From: Flavobacterium keumense
GTDB lineage: Bacteria; Bacteroidota; Bacteroidia; Flavobacteriales; Flavobacteriaceae
Direction of reading: 5' to 3'
Assembly: GCF_029866485.1 (NCBI RefSeq)
Contig: NZ_CP092332.1
Location: forward strand, 372,001 to 436,000
DNA length: 64,000 nt
In this document: one piece after another, positions 43,505 through 51,695 of the stretch
Layout: each line of letters opens with the position of its first letter
Numbering within the stretch: the stretch's first letter is position 1
Position numbers and translations under genes: made by a program
The notes under the pieces: model-generated
Database searches by the model: none
Seen by the model: the letters and a program-made list of their open reading frames with translations, nothing else
What the model was told of the DNA's origin: nothing

Positions 43505-44164
43505 ATGCCATTGTATAAAACCATTCAGCACAATTCTAGCACACAGATCCTGATTTGGAACATCACCGAATCGTTTGAACAATTGAACCAAGAAGTCCAA
43601 TTGAACGAAAAAAGTCAAAAGCGCCTTGACGGAATGAAATCCGAAATGCACCAACGTGCTTTTCTCAGCATCCGAAAATTATTGGCCCAAGCCGGTTACT
43701 CCGATTTTGATTTGTACTATGATGAATTTGGCAAACCGCATTTAATAAACGAAAAACACATTTCAATTACCCATTCCCATCATTTTTCGGCTATCATTTT
43801 GAGTAATGAAGCCGTTGGAATTGACATCGAAATGCAACGCGAAAAAATTCAGAAAATCGCCCATAAATTTGTCAATGATAAAGAACTCGAACGTCTGCAA
43901 AAAATAAATACCAACGACTACATCAAAAAATTAACCGTGAAATGGGGCGCTAAAGAAGCTATTTTCAAAATTAGAAACGAAAAAGGTATCAGCTTTAAGG
44001 ACCATATTCAAGTAGCTCCTTTTGAATTGAATGAAACACAAACCATAGCTAATTTAAATTACAACGGAATCAACCAACAATTTACCATTCATTTTTCAGA
44101 ACTAGACACTAACTTTACTTTAGTGTATGCCTTTGAAAACAATATGCCAACTCAAGCAAACTAA
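43505..44164 (+). CDS. 4'-phosphopantetheinyl transferase superfamily protein
   Basis: Adds phosphopantetheine to carrier proteins, 219 residues, Sfp-like. Conserved residues appear in the Mg-binding segment AVGIDIEMQREKI (Asp and Glu) and in VKWGAKEAIFKI (Trp and Lys-Glu of the family block). Targets could be acyl or peptidyl carrier proteins, but no PKS/NRPS lies in this window. It heads a unit with pnuC and a NadR-like kinase. Its leader is unusually G+C-rich. Confidence 0.9.
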   Translation: MPLYKTIQHNSSTQILIWNITESFEQLNQEVQLNEKSQKRLDGMKSEMHQRAFLSIRKLLAQAGYSDFDLYYDEFGKPHLINEKHISITHSHHFSAIILSNEAVGIDIEMQREKIQKIAHKFVNDKELERLQKINTNDYIKKLTVKWGAKEAIFKIRNEKGISFKDHIQVAPFELNETQTIANLNYNGINQQFTIHFSELDTNFTLVYAFENNMPTQAN

Positions 44165-44166
44165 TT

Positions 44167-44796
44167 ATGTTCGACTTCTTTTTTTCGCAATACAGCAATT
44201 ATCAAACTCACGATATTATACTAGAAATCATTGCCGTTCTATTAGGAATAGCCAGTGTTTGGTATGCTAAAAAAGATGACATTCTAGTTTTTCCTACCGG
44301 AATGATTAGTACTTTAATTTATGTCTATCTTTTATGGAAATGGACATTATGGGGCGATATGATAATTAACGGCTACTATTTTATTATGAGTATTTATGGG
44401 TGGTATCATTGGACTCGAAAAAAAGGAGACATTATTGAATTTCCCATTTCAGTTATTTCAACCAATGAAAAACGTATTTCCTTATTTATCTTTATCTTTA
44501 CCGTCGCATTTGTAGTCGCTGTATATCATTACTTTAACAAATTCAATACTTGGTATGCCTATGTCGATACTTTTGTTACCGGGATTTTCTTTGTGGCAAT
44601 GTGGCTCATGGCCAAGCGTAAAATAGAAAATTGGGTGTTTTGGATTATTGGAGATTTGGTTTCAATTCCCTTGTATTTTGCAAAAGGATTAACCTTTACT
44701 AGTTTTCAATATATAGTATTTACAATTGTTGCCGTTTACGGCTATTTAGAATGGAAGAAAACCTTAAACAGCTCCCAACCGGCGCTAAAAGAATAA
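44167..44796 (+). CDS. pnuC: PnuC-family vitamin-precursor transporter
   Basis: Membrane transporter of 209 residues with about seven helices. Signatures YGWYHWTRK and the second-half DLVSIPLYFAKGLTFTSFQY are typical of PnuC-like carriers, which move nicotinamide riboside, while relatives PnuT and PnuX carry thiamin or riboflavin. The overlapping kinase favours nicotinamide riboside. A TPP riboswitch lies 1.3 kb downstream in front of another gene, so thiamin cannot be excluded. The last 46 bases overlap the next start. Confidence 0.88.
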   Translation: MFDFFFSQYSNYQTHDIILEIIAVLLGIASVWYAKKDDILVFPTGMISTLIYVYLLWKWTLWGDMIINGYYFIMSIYGWYHWTRKKGDIIEFPISVISTNEKRISLFIFIFTVAFVVAVYHYFNKFNTWYAYVDTFVTGIFFVAMWLMAKRKIENWVFWIIGDLVSIPLYFAKGLTFTSFQYIVFTIVAVYGYLEWKKTLNSSQPALKE

Positions 44797-45380
44797 TAAA
44801 AATTGCCTTATTTGGTCCCGAAAGTACCGGCAAAACCACCTTGGCAAAACAATTGGCCGAATACTATAAAACCGATTGGGTACCCGAATTTGCGCGCGAT
44901 TATCTTCAAGAAAAATGGGACACACAACACGCTATTTGCGATGTAAATGACATGCTCCCTATTGCTTATGGACAAACACAGCTTGAAAACGAAAAAACAG
45001 CAACAGCCAATCAATATCTTTTTTGCGATACCAATTTAATGGTAACCAAAGTCTTTTCCGAAGTGTATTACAACTATTGCGAACCTGCTTTAGACCAAGC
45101 CGCACGAGAACACGAATACGATTTGTTCTTTTTAACCGATATCGATGTGCCTTGGGAAAAAGATGATTTGCGCGACAAACCTGAAGGACGTGAAACGGTC
45201 TTTAGCGTTTTCAAACAATCCTTAATTGATAATCACAAACCGTTCATCACCCTTTCGGGAGACAAAAAATTACGACTACAAAAAGCTATTTCCATTATTA
45301 ATGATTTGACTGTAGCATTACAAAAAGGACAATCTTCTTTGGAATTTGTTCAAATGTATCTTAAAGGAATAAGTAAATAA
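44751..45380 (+). CDS. NadR-like ATPase, probable ribosylnicotinamide kinase
   Basis: A 209-residue P-loop protein. The Walker A motif is GPESTGKTTL (about residues 22-31), followed by EFARDYL and DTNLMVTKVFSE; this is the kinase domain of NadR, without the repressor and adenylyltransferase parts. It would phosphorylate imported nicotinamide riboside to NMN. The start at 44751 overlaps pnuC by 46 bases in another frame; no later ATG precedes the P-loop. Tight coupling fits the transporter-kinase trapping model. Confidence 0.85.
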   Translation: MEENLKQLPTGAKRIIKIALFGPESTGKTTLAKQLAEYYKTDWVPEFARDYLQEKWDTQHAICDVNDMLPIAYGQTQLENEKTATANQYLFCDTNLMVTKVFSEVYYNYCEPALDQAAREHEYDLFFLTDIDVPWEKDDLRDKPEGRETVFSVFKQSLIDNHKPFITLSGDKKLRLQKAISIINDLTVALQKGQSSLEFVQMYLKGISK

Positions 45381-45428
45381 TTCTTGTTTTTTTAACAATA
45401 ACATCAAGTCGAATCTACGATATATAAC

Positions 45429-45470
45429 CTAACCACAAAGAACACAAAGTAGGCACGAAGTTCACAAGGA
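45429..45470. repeat. Dispersed intergenic repeat, copy A
   Basis: AACCACAAAG, CACAAAGTAGGCACGAAG and TTCACAAGG occur in order. The reverse complement matches the repeat at 53237-53280 at most positions (about 33 of 41 by eye). It lies between the kinase and arfB. Confidence 0.7.
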
Positions 45471-45543
45471 GATAAAACTTATATTACTTATACATTTTAA
45501 AAAAATCTTTTGGCCTTAGATACTTCGCGGCAATAAATAAAAA

Positions 45544-45948
45544 ATGAATAGAGAACAACTTATTACCGAACTTACTTTTAAAGCCGTTCGCAGTAGCGGA
45601 GCGGGTGGTCAAAACGTGAATAAAGTTTCCTCAAAAGTCGTTCTAACTTTTGATATTCCAAAATCTCAAGGACTTTCAGAAGAAGAAAAAAAACTATTAG
45701 TTACCAATCTCAATTCGCGATTAACTTCAGAAAACGTTTTAATTTTAAACTGCGATGAAGATCGAAGCCAACTCAAAAACAAGGAAATTGTAACCAAACG
45801 CTTTTTTGAATTATTGAAAAAAGGGCTTTCTACACCCAAAGAGCGAAAAGCAACCAAAATTCCTAAAGCTGCCATTCGAAAAAGAATAAAAGACAAAAAG
45901 AACTTGGGCGAAATCAAAAAATCAAGAAGAAAACCTGATTTAGATTAA
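45544..45948 (+). CDS. arfB: Alternative ribosome-rescue factor ArfB (YaeJ)
   Basis: Peptidyl-tRNA hydrolase that frees ribosomes stalled at the end of truncated mRNAs, 134 residues. The catalytic GGQ motif (residues 21-23) lies in SSGAGGQNVNKV, and the C-terminal tail is strongly basic (KDKKNLGEIKKSRRKPD), used in ArfB to enter the empty mRNA channel. The gene has its own intergenic space with repeat DNA on both sides. Confidence 0.95.
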   Translation: MNREQLITELTFKAVRSSGAGGQNVNKVSSKVVLTFDIPKSQGLSEEEKKLLVTNLNSRLTSENVLILNCDEDRSQLKNKEIVTKRFFELLKKGLSTPKERKATKIPKAAIRKRIKDKKNLGEIKKSRRKPDLD

Positions 45949-45959
45949 TTTTATTGCTC

Positions 45960-45982
45960 AACACAGATTCCACAAATTGCAC
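45960..45982. repeat. Short dispersed repeat of the AACACAGATT type
   Basis: AACACAGATTCCACAAATTGCAC closely resembles the stretch at 53064-53091 (AAACACAGATTTCACAAATT). Both lie between genes. Confidence 0.55.
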
Positions 45983-46021
45983 GGTTTTTTTTGAAATTGA
46001 AATTGATTTTTGAAATTGCCA

Positions 46022-46051
46022 TTGCTATTGAAATTGAATTTTCTATCTTTG
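46022..46051 (+). promoter_or_regulatory. Promoter of the TPP riboswitch
   Basis: TTG (46022-46024), 19-base spacer, TATCTTTG (46044-46051). Transcription should begin near 46056, the first base of the riboswitch. Confidence 0.75.
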
Positions 46052-46055
46052 CACC

Positions 46056-46136
46056 GTCTCACGGGGTGCTCTAAATAACGAGCTGAGATTATACCCAATG
46101 AACCTGGGCAGGTAATGCTGCTAAGGGAAAACAGAC
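46056..46136 (+). promoter_or_regulatory. TPP (thiamin pyrophosphate) riboswitch
   Basis: The THI element is complete: P1 pairs GTCT (46056-46059) with AGAC (46133-46136), with ACGGGGTGCT at 46061-46070, CTGAGATTATACCC around 46083, the GAACCTG block and CAGGTAATGCTGC. About 100 bases separate it from the receptor start. No obvious terminator hairpin follows, so control may act on translation. Confidence 0.96.
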
Positions 46137-46235
46137 TAAAACAATTAATGTGCGCGTTAATTTTGAAGTCTAGAGTAACCAATTTAATTATTAACCAAGA
46201 ATAATTTACCCCTGTTATTCGTAATCTATTTACGA

Positions 46236-48374
46236 ATGAAATTTTTATTATTCAAAACGAGCCAAAAGCAACTATTTTTAAGCTCGCTTCTACTGTTCTC
46301 TTTGGTATCGTTTTCTCAAGAAAAACCAACAGACAGTACCAAAGTAAACCAACTCGACGAAGTATTAGTTTCGGCGATACGAGTAACTTCCAAAACTCCT
46401 GTTAGTTTTAGCAACCTATCCAAAAAAGAAATTCAAAATCGAAATTTAGGACAAGACATTCCTATTTTAATGAATTATTTACCTTCAGTGGTCACTACTT
46501 CAGACGCTGGGAATGGCGTAGGTTATACCGGAATTCGCGTTCGTGGAAGCGATGCAACTCGCGTCAACGTAACCATTAACGGCATTCCGTACAACGACTC
46601 CGAAAGCCATGGAACGTATTGGGTAAATATGCCCGATTTTGCTTCCTCGCTTCAAAGTGTGCAATTGCAACGCGGGGTAGGAACTTCTACCAATGGTGCA
46701 GGAGCTTTTGGAGCCAGTCTAAATCTTTTAACTGATTCGTATTCGGAAAAAGCATCTGGCGAAATATCCAATTCTTTTGGAAGTTTCAACACCCACAAAC
46801 ACACGGTGAAATTCAGCACAGGTTTGATGAATAATCATTTTGAAATTGCGGGACGTGTTTCTACATTGAAATCAGATGGCTATATTGACCGCGCGAGTTC
46901 TGACCTAAAATCTTACTTTTTACAAGGAACTTATGTAGGCAAAACTACATTAATCAAAGCCTTGGCTTTTGGAGGAAAAGAAAAAACCTATCAATCTTGG
47001 AACGGGATTGACGGCGAAACCTTGTTAAGTAATAGAACCTTTAATTCGGCGGGGATTTTTACTGACGAATTAGGTCAAACACGTTACTACAACAATGAGA
47101 CCGACAATTACCAACAAGATCACTACCAATTGCATTGGAACGAAAAAGTTTCCAATACTTGGAAAACCAACCTCGCATTCCATTACACCAAAGGAAAAGG
47201 CTATTATGAGAACTATAAAGAAGATGCTAATTTTTCAGAATATGGTCTAACTCCAATTTCAATCAATGGAACCACTATCAATACCACGGATTTAATTCGT
47301 CAAAAATGGTTAGACAATGATTTTTATGGCACTACATTTTCGGCAAATTACAAATCGGATACAATGGATTTCATCTTTGGCGGAAGCTATAACAAATACG
47401 AAGGTGACCATTTTGGAAAAGTAATTTGGGCAAGATACGCTTCACAATCAGAATTAGGCGACCACTATTATGATGACTATGCTTCTAAAACAGACGGTAC
47501 CGCTTTCGCGAAAGCCAATTACCAAGTAAATAAAAAATGGAGTCTTTTTGGAGACTTACAAGTTCGAAATGTGCACTACAAAGCCAATTCGTATGAAACG
47601 GGCTTAGTGAATGACAATTTCTCTTTTTTCAATCCAAAAGCAGGGGTAAATTACACCATCAACTCCAAAAACAACTTGTACTTTTCGTATGCAAGAGCGA
47701 ATAGAGAACCTAATCGTACCGACTATGAAGGAGGAGGAAGTGTAAAACCAGAAAAATTAAATGATTTTGAATTGGGTTGGAGGTACTTAACTGACAGAAT
47801 TCAATTAAATTCCAACTTGTATTACATGGCTTACAAAGACCAATTGATTCTGACTGGAACCTTAGACGATGTTGGAAGCCCTATTCGTTCTAATAGTGAA
47901 AAAAGTTACCGACTAGGCTTAGAGGTTGATGCTGCCATTGTAGTATCGAAACAAATCAGCCTTCATCCTAACGTTACTTTAAGTAGTAATAAAAATTTAG
48001 ATTTGGCGGTAAGCGGACAAAATTATGGCACCAAAGACATATCGTATTCACCATCTATAATCGCTGGAAACAGTTTCATTTACAAACCTACTGAAAGCAT
48101 TCAAATAGTCTGGTTACAAAAATATGTTGGTCAACAATACATGAATAATATAGAGTCGGCAGAATCTAAATTAGCCGATTATTTTATCAATGATTTGAAT
48201 GTATCCTACGAGATAAAACCAAAATCTGTTTTCAAATCAATAGTAATCAAAGGATTAGTAAACAACATTTTAGATAAAAAATACATTTCAAACGGATACA
48301 TGTGGGATATATACCCTTATTATTACCCACAAGCTGGAACTAACTTCTTAGCAGGAGTAACGTTGAAATTTTAG
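46236..48374 (+). CDS. TonB-dependent receptor, probable thiamin receptor
   Basis: Outer-membrane transporter of 712 residues. The signal peptide ends near residue 28 (SLVSFSQE), a TonB-box-like DEVLVSAIRV follows (41-50), then a plug (GYTGIRVRGSDATRVNVTI; GIPYNDSESHGTYW) and a beta-barrel ending GVTLKF. It lacks a carboxypeptidase-like N-domain. The TPP riboswitch strongly suggests thiamin or a thiamin compound as substrate, as proposed for Bacteroidota THI-regulated receptors. Confidence 0.93.
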   Translation: MKFLLFKTSQKQLFLSSLLLFSLVSFSQEKPTDSTKVNQLDEVLVSAIRVTSKTPVSFSNLSKKEIQNRNLGQDIPILMNYLPSVVTTSDAGNGVGYTGIRVRGSDATRVNVTINGIPYNDSESHGTYWVNMPDFASSLQSVQLQRGVGTSTNGAGAFGASLNLLTDSYSEKASGEISNSFGSFNTHKHTVKFSTGLMNNHFEIAGRVSTLKSDGYIDRASSDLKSYFLQGTYVGKTTLIKALAFGGKEKTYQSWNGIDGETLLSNRTFNSAGIFTDELGQTRYYNNETDNYQQDHYQLHWNEKVSNTWKTNLAFHYTKGKGYYENYKEDANFSEYGLTPISINGTTINTTDLIRQKWLDNDFYGTTFSANYKSDTMDFIFGGSYNKYEGDHFGKVIWARYASQSELGDHYYDDYASKTDGTAFAKANYQVNKKWSLFGDLQVRNVHYKANSYETGLVNDNFSFFNPKAGVNYTINSKNNLYFSYARANREPNRTDYEGGGSVKPEKLNDFELGWRYLTDRIQLNSNLYYMAYKDQLILTGTLDDVGSPIRSNSEKSYRLGLEVDAAIVVSKQISLHPNVTLSSNKNLDLAVSGQNYGTKDISYSPSIIAGNSFIYKPTESIQIVWLQKYVGQQYMNNIESAESKLADYFINDLNVSYEIKPKSVFKSIVIKGLVNNILDKKYISNGYMWDIYPYYYPQAGTNFLAGVTLKF

Positions 48375-48400
48375 ATTACTATATAATTATACCTTCTGAG

Positions 48401-48429
48401 AAATCCTGACATTGCTGTCAGGATTTTTT
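48401..48429. terminator. Terminator after the thiamin receptor
   Basis: AATCCTGACA/TGTCAGGATT with a tetraloop and T-run; it overlaps the stop codon of the convergent lipoprotein gene. Confidence 0.9.
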
Positions 48430-48844
48430 AATTGTAAATATGCAATACATTTCCATTAACTTCCACACGATATTGTTTCAAAGGGTATTGTAAACTACCT
48501 TGACCCGTAAACAAACTATAGGTTTTACCGTCACAAGGGCAAACCGCTTCAATTCCGTTAATGGTCATTGTAGAGCAAGAACTTACATTTTGATTTGGAC
48601 AAGCCGCATCAAAAACATTGTAACCACTCCCTGTATTAAAAATGATAAGCCCTTTTACTCCTTTTCCTGCATAATACACCGCATTGCTTGGGTACTGAAG
48701 GTTAGAATACAAAGGCAAATTCATATTAATATCAACCGTAAAAGTATAATTAGGAATATAAGGATTATAATTTGCGAGTCCACTATCCGAACAAGAAAAA
48801 AGAATCGTAAAAAAGAATGTCAACAATAGCAACTTTCTCATCAT
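48428..48844 (-). CDS. Rieske-fold-like lipoprotein lacking His ligands
   Basis: A 138-residue lipoprotein (lipobox LFSC). The C-terminal part has the Rieske pattern, but the cluster ligands are changed: ACPNQN where Cys-x-His is expected, and VCPCDGKTYSLFTGQG where Cys-Pro-Cys-His is expected. Two further Cys (SSCS) lie between. The fold may survive without a [2Fe-2S] centre, or four Cys could bind another metal. It is convergent with the thiamin receptor, and a -7 element lies 33 bases upstream. Confidence 0.75.
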   Translation of the reverse strand: MMRKLLLLTFFFTILFSCSDSGLANYNPYIPNYTFTVDINMNLPLYSNLQYPSNAVYYAGKGVKGLIIFNTGSGYNVFDAACPNQNVSSCSTMTINGIEAVCPCDGKTYSLFTGQGSLQYPLKQYRVEVNGNVLHIYN

Positions 48845-48876
48845 TTTAAAAATTTAGCAGTCAAGAATTAGTGAAA

Positions 48877-48884
48877 CAAATTTA
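48877..48884 (-). promoter_or_regulatory. Rieske-like lipoprotein promoter (-7 element)
   Basis: Minus-strand TAAATTTG (48884-48877), a perfect match; leader about 28 bases. Confidence 0.5.
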
Positions 48885-48947
48885 ATTTATTTACATTTGA
48901 AATAGATTGCATTGAAGAATATATTTACAATCTAAATAAAATTATAG

Positions 48948-48955
48948 TATCTTTG
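48948..48955 (+). promoter_or_regulatory. greA promoter (-7 element)
   Basis: TATCTTTG, a perfect -7 match; the predicted start is near 48960, three bases before a terminator-like hairpin. Confidence 0.55.
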
Positions 48956-48962
48956 TGAAAAG

Positions 48963-48987
48963 AAATCCCGTCCTGATGGGATTTTTT
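48963..48987 (+). terminator. Terminator-like hairpin in the greA leader
   Basis: AAATCCC (48963-48969) pairs with GGGATTT (48978-48984) and is followed by a T-run to 48987. It lies between the promoter and the greA ATG, so every greA transcript must pass it. Confidence 0.8.
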
Positions 48988-49011
48988 GTATTTTATATAA
49001 ACAATGAAGTT

Positions 49012-49488
49012 ATGAGCACAGTATCTTATTACACCGCAGAAGGATTAAAAAAATTAAAAGAAGAATTAGACTATTTAAAAAATGTGATGCGACCAAAAGC
49101 ATCTCAAGATATTGCTGATGCAAGAGATAAAGGTGATTTATCTGAAAACGCAGAATATGATGCCGCTAAAGAAGCACAAGGTATGCTAGAAATGCGTATT
49201 GCTAAGCTAGAAGAAATTCATGCTAATGCCCGTTTAATTGACGAGAGTCATTTAGACACCTCTAAAGTATTAGTACTATCTAAAGTAAAAATCAAAAACC
49301 AAACTAACGGAATGGAAATGGTGTATACTTTGGTGGCCGAAAGTGAAGCCGATTTAAAAACCGGTAAAATCTCTGTAACCTCTCCTATCGGGAAAGGATT
49401 ATTAGGAAAATCTGTGGGAGAAGTAGCTGAAATTACTGTTCCTAATGGTGTTTTGAAATTTGACATCTTAGAAATTACAAGAGAATAA
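49012..49488 (+). CDS. greA: Transcription elongation factor GreA
   Basis: Rescues backtracked RNA polymerase, 158 residues from the chosen start (MSTVSYYTAEG, 49012). The coiled-coil tip carries the acidic residues in RDKGDLSENAEYDAAKEAQG. An upstream in-frame ATG (48955) lies at the promoter and runs through the leader hairpin, so it is not used. A HIT gene follows after 10 bases, probably co-transcribed. Confidence 0.96.
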   Translation: MSTVSYYTAEGLKKLKEELDYLKNVMRPKASQDIADARDKGDLSENAEYDAAKEAQGMLEMRIAKLEEIHANARLIDESHLDTSKVLVLSKVKIKNQTNGMEMVYTLVAESEADLKTGKISVTSPIGKGLLGKSVGEVAEITVPNGVLKFDILEITRE

Positions 49489-49498
49489 TTAAAATACG

Positions 49499-49888
49499 AT
49501 GAGTTCTATTTTTACCAAAATTGTAAACGGAGAAATTCCTTGTTACAAAATTGCAGAAGACGCTAATTTTTTAGCTTTTTTGGATGTCAATCCCAATGCT
49601 AAAGGGCATACACTTTGTATTCCAAAACAAGAAATTGACCAACTTTTTGAAATAGACGATGAATTGTATTTAGGTTTGATGCAGTTTTCTAAAAAAATAG
49701 CTGCTGCATTACAAAAAACAGTACCTTGCAAACGCATTGGTATGGCAGCTATAGGCCTAGAAGTCCCTCATGCGCACATTCATTTGATACCTTTAAACGA
49801 AATGGATGAAATGCGTTTCCTGAACAAAGTCACGATGACCAAAGACGAATTTGAAGCTTTAGCCAAAGCAATTCAGAATAATTTATAA
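49499..49888 (+). CDS. HIT family hydrolase
   Basis: Nucleotide hydrolase/transferase of 129 residues. The histidine triad VPHAHIHLIPLN (about 89-100) contains the catalytic His. Substrates may include AMP-lysine or AppppA; the specific one is unknown. The start SSIFTKIVNGEIPCYKIAED is typical. It follows greA and ends in a terminator shared with the convergent kinase. Confidence 0.95.
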   Translation: MSSIFTKIVNGEIPCYKIAEDANFLAFLDVNPNAKGHTLCIPKQEIDQLFEIDDELYLGLMQFSKKIAAALQKTVPCKRIGMAAIGLEVPHAHIHLIPLNEMDEMRFLNKVTMTKDEFEALAKAIQNNL

Positions 49889-49893
49889 AAAAT

Positions 49894-49930
49894 AAAAAAG
49901 CGAATCTGTTTAAATTGATTCGCTTTTTTT
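49894..49930. terminator. Bidirectional terminator
   Basis: AAAAAGCGAATC/GATTCGCTTTTT with a ten-base loop; it overlaps the last codons of the convergent histidine kinase. Confidence 0.9.
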
Positions 49931-51064
49931 ATAACTCAATTGTATCGTAGTCCCTTTACCTATTTCTGACTGCACTACTTTGATACGGCCTTTGTGGTAT
50001 TCTTCCACAATTCTTTTGGTCAACGATAATCCTAGACCCCAGCCTCTTTTCTTGGTAGTAAAACCTGGTTCAAATATGGTTTTGAATTGCTTTTTAGGAA
50101 TCCCAATTCCCGTATCAGAAACCTTAATTTTTACTGAATCCCCTTCCTGTTCAACAACCAAATCCAAATGACCCTTGCCTTTCATCGCATCAATGGCATT
50201 TTTAACTAAATTTTCAATGGTCCAACTGTGCAACGTAGCATTGAACAAAACAAAAACAGGCAACTCAGGCGCCTGAAAAGAAAACACGATTTGTTTTGAA
50301 AAACGAGACTGTAAATAATTAAAAGTTTCTTGTGTTACTGCAATAATATCTTGGTTTTCTAATTTGGGTTCCGACCCGATTTTAGAAAAACGATCAGTAA
50401 TAGTTTGCAATCGCTCAATATCTTTTTCAATTTCGAGAGTCGTGGATTCTGCTATATTTTCGGATTTAAGCAGTTCAATCCAACCAATTAATGACGAAAG
50501 AGGTGTTCCAATTTGGTGCGCTGTTTCCTTAGCCATTCCAGCCCAAAGTTTGTTTTGAGTAGCCATTTTGGTACTTCGGTAAAAATTATACACCAAAGCA
50601 GCAAACAAAACAATAATCAAAACTAAAGCAATTGGATAATATTTTAATTTATTCAACAAAGCCGAATTGCCATAATATAACTTTTGAAACTTACCCGGTG
50701 CATATTCAATGACAATAGGGTCGTTCTCATTTTTAAGTGTAGCTAAAAATCGAACCGATTCTGCTCTATTTGCAATGATTTTATCATCAATATTCACCGT
50801 ATTAATGATCTTGTCTTTTTCAGTCAAAATAATTGGAATAGACGAGTTGGTGCTGAAAATTTGAAGCGGTAGTTCCACATCCGTATTTTCATCGGCATTG
50901 ATTAATGTTTTTTGAGCCTTTGCCCAAAGATTCATTTTTAGACGCTCTTCATTTTTAAAAATTTGGAAAAAAGTATAGGTATTCCAAAGTATCAATGAAA
51001 TAATACAAAACGAAACCAAAATAATCACCCAACGGGTGGTATTGCGCCTATCCGAAAAATACAT
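49910..51064 (-). CDS. Orphan sensor histidine kinase
   Basis: Membrane kinase of 384 residues. Helices near 12-32 and 144-164 enclose a periplasmic sensor loop of about 110 residues. The HisKA box is KETAHQIGTPLSSLIGW, the form found in Bacteroidota nitrogen/NtrY-like kinases, followed by ENLVKNAIDAMKG, SDTGIGIPKKQFKTIFEPGFTT and GLGLSLTKR. No response regulator is adjacent, so the partner is unknown. It stands alone. Confidence 0.92.
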   Translation of the reverse strand: MYFSDRRNTTRWVIILVSFCIISLILWNTYTFFQIFKNEERLKMNLWAKAQKTLINADENTDVELPLQIFSTNSSIPIILTEKDKIINTVNIDDKIIANRAESVRFLATLKNENDPIVIEYAPGKFQKLYYGNSALLNKLKYYPIALVLIIVLFAALVYNFYRSTKMATQNKLWAGMAKETAHQIGTPLSSLIGWIELLKSENIAESTTLEIEKDIERLQTITDRFSKIGSEPKLENQDIIAVTQETFNYLQSRFSKQIVFSFQAPELPVFVLFNATLHSWTIENLVKNAIDAMKGKGHLDLVVEQEGDSVKIKVSDTGIGIPKKQFKTIFEPGFTTKKRGWGLGLSLTKRIVEEYHKGRIKVVQSEIGKGTTIQLSYKKSESI

Positions 51065-51157
51065 ACAATCAATTTAGATTATAAATGTAACGAAATAATT
51101 TGAAAAAGATTTTAGGCCTTCGCCAAAGAAAAAGTTGAACGTGTCAAAAAAGACCTA

Positions 51158-51188
51158 TTGTCTAGAAAAGAAGAAGTTAGTATATTTG
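51158..51188 (+). promoter_or_regulatory. DUF3127 gene promoter
   Basis: TTG (51158-51160), 20-base spacer, TATATTTG (51181-51188); leader about 35 bases. Confidence 0.75.
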
Positions 51189-51227
51189 TAAATCTAAAGA
51201 AGAAATAAACTTAAAAAAATAATACAA

Positions 51228-51611
51228 ATGGAAGTTACAGGAAGAGTAAAAATGATTGACCAAACTAAAGAAGTGGGTTCAAATGGGTTCAGAAAAAGAG
51301 ATATTGTTGTTACTACAGACGAACAATACCCACAACATATTTTGGTACAATTTGTTCAAGACAAATGTGACTTGCTAAACAGTTACCAAGTAGGTGACCA
51401 AGTAAAAATTGACATCAATTTGAGAGGTCGTGAATGGACAAATCAACAAGGGGAGACTTCTTACTTTAACACCATTCAAGGATGGAGAATTGGAAAAGTA
51501 CAAACTGAAGCTCCTGCTGCAGCTCCACAAACTCCTCCTATGCCAACAGCAGAAACTTTTGCTCCAGCAACTAATTTAAATGAAGACGAACCAGACGATT
51601 TACCGTTTTAA
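51228..51611 (+). CDS. DUF3127 protein with SSB-like C-terminal tip
   Basis: A 127-residue Bacteroidota protein. The N-terminal domain (1-92, MEVTGRVKMIDQTKEV, INLRGREWTN) resembles an OB-fold, followed by an Ala/Pro-rich linker and the end EDEPDDLPF. That end matches the acidic tip of SSB (the SSB in this window ends NDLPF). It suggests a single-stranded nucleic-acid-binding protein that recruits the same partners as SSB. Function is otherwise unknown. Confidence 0.85.
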   Translation: MEVTGRVKMIDQTKEVGSNGFRKRDIVVTTDEQYPQHILVQFVQDKCDLLNSYQVGDQVKIDINLRGREWTNQQGETSYFNTIQGWRIGKVQTEAPAAAPQTPPMPTAETFAPATNLNEDEPDDLPF

Positions 51612-51630
51612 TCTTTATAAATATTCAAAC

Positions 51631-51661
51631 AAACCCGACTCAAAATGCGTCGGGTTTTTTT
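51631..51661 (+). terminator. Terminator after the DUF3127 gene
   Basis: AAACCCGAC/GTCGGGTTT stem with a nine-base loop and T-run. Confidence 0.92.
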
Positions 51662-51664
51662 ATT

Positions 51665-51672
51665 TACATTTG
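51665..51672 (+). promoter_or_regulatory. dgt promoter (-7 element)
   Basis: TACATTTG, a perfect match, four bases after the preceding terminator T-run; leader about 19 bases. Confidence 0.6.
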
Positions 51673-51695
51673 TAATTCACAATTAACACCAAGCA

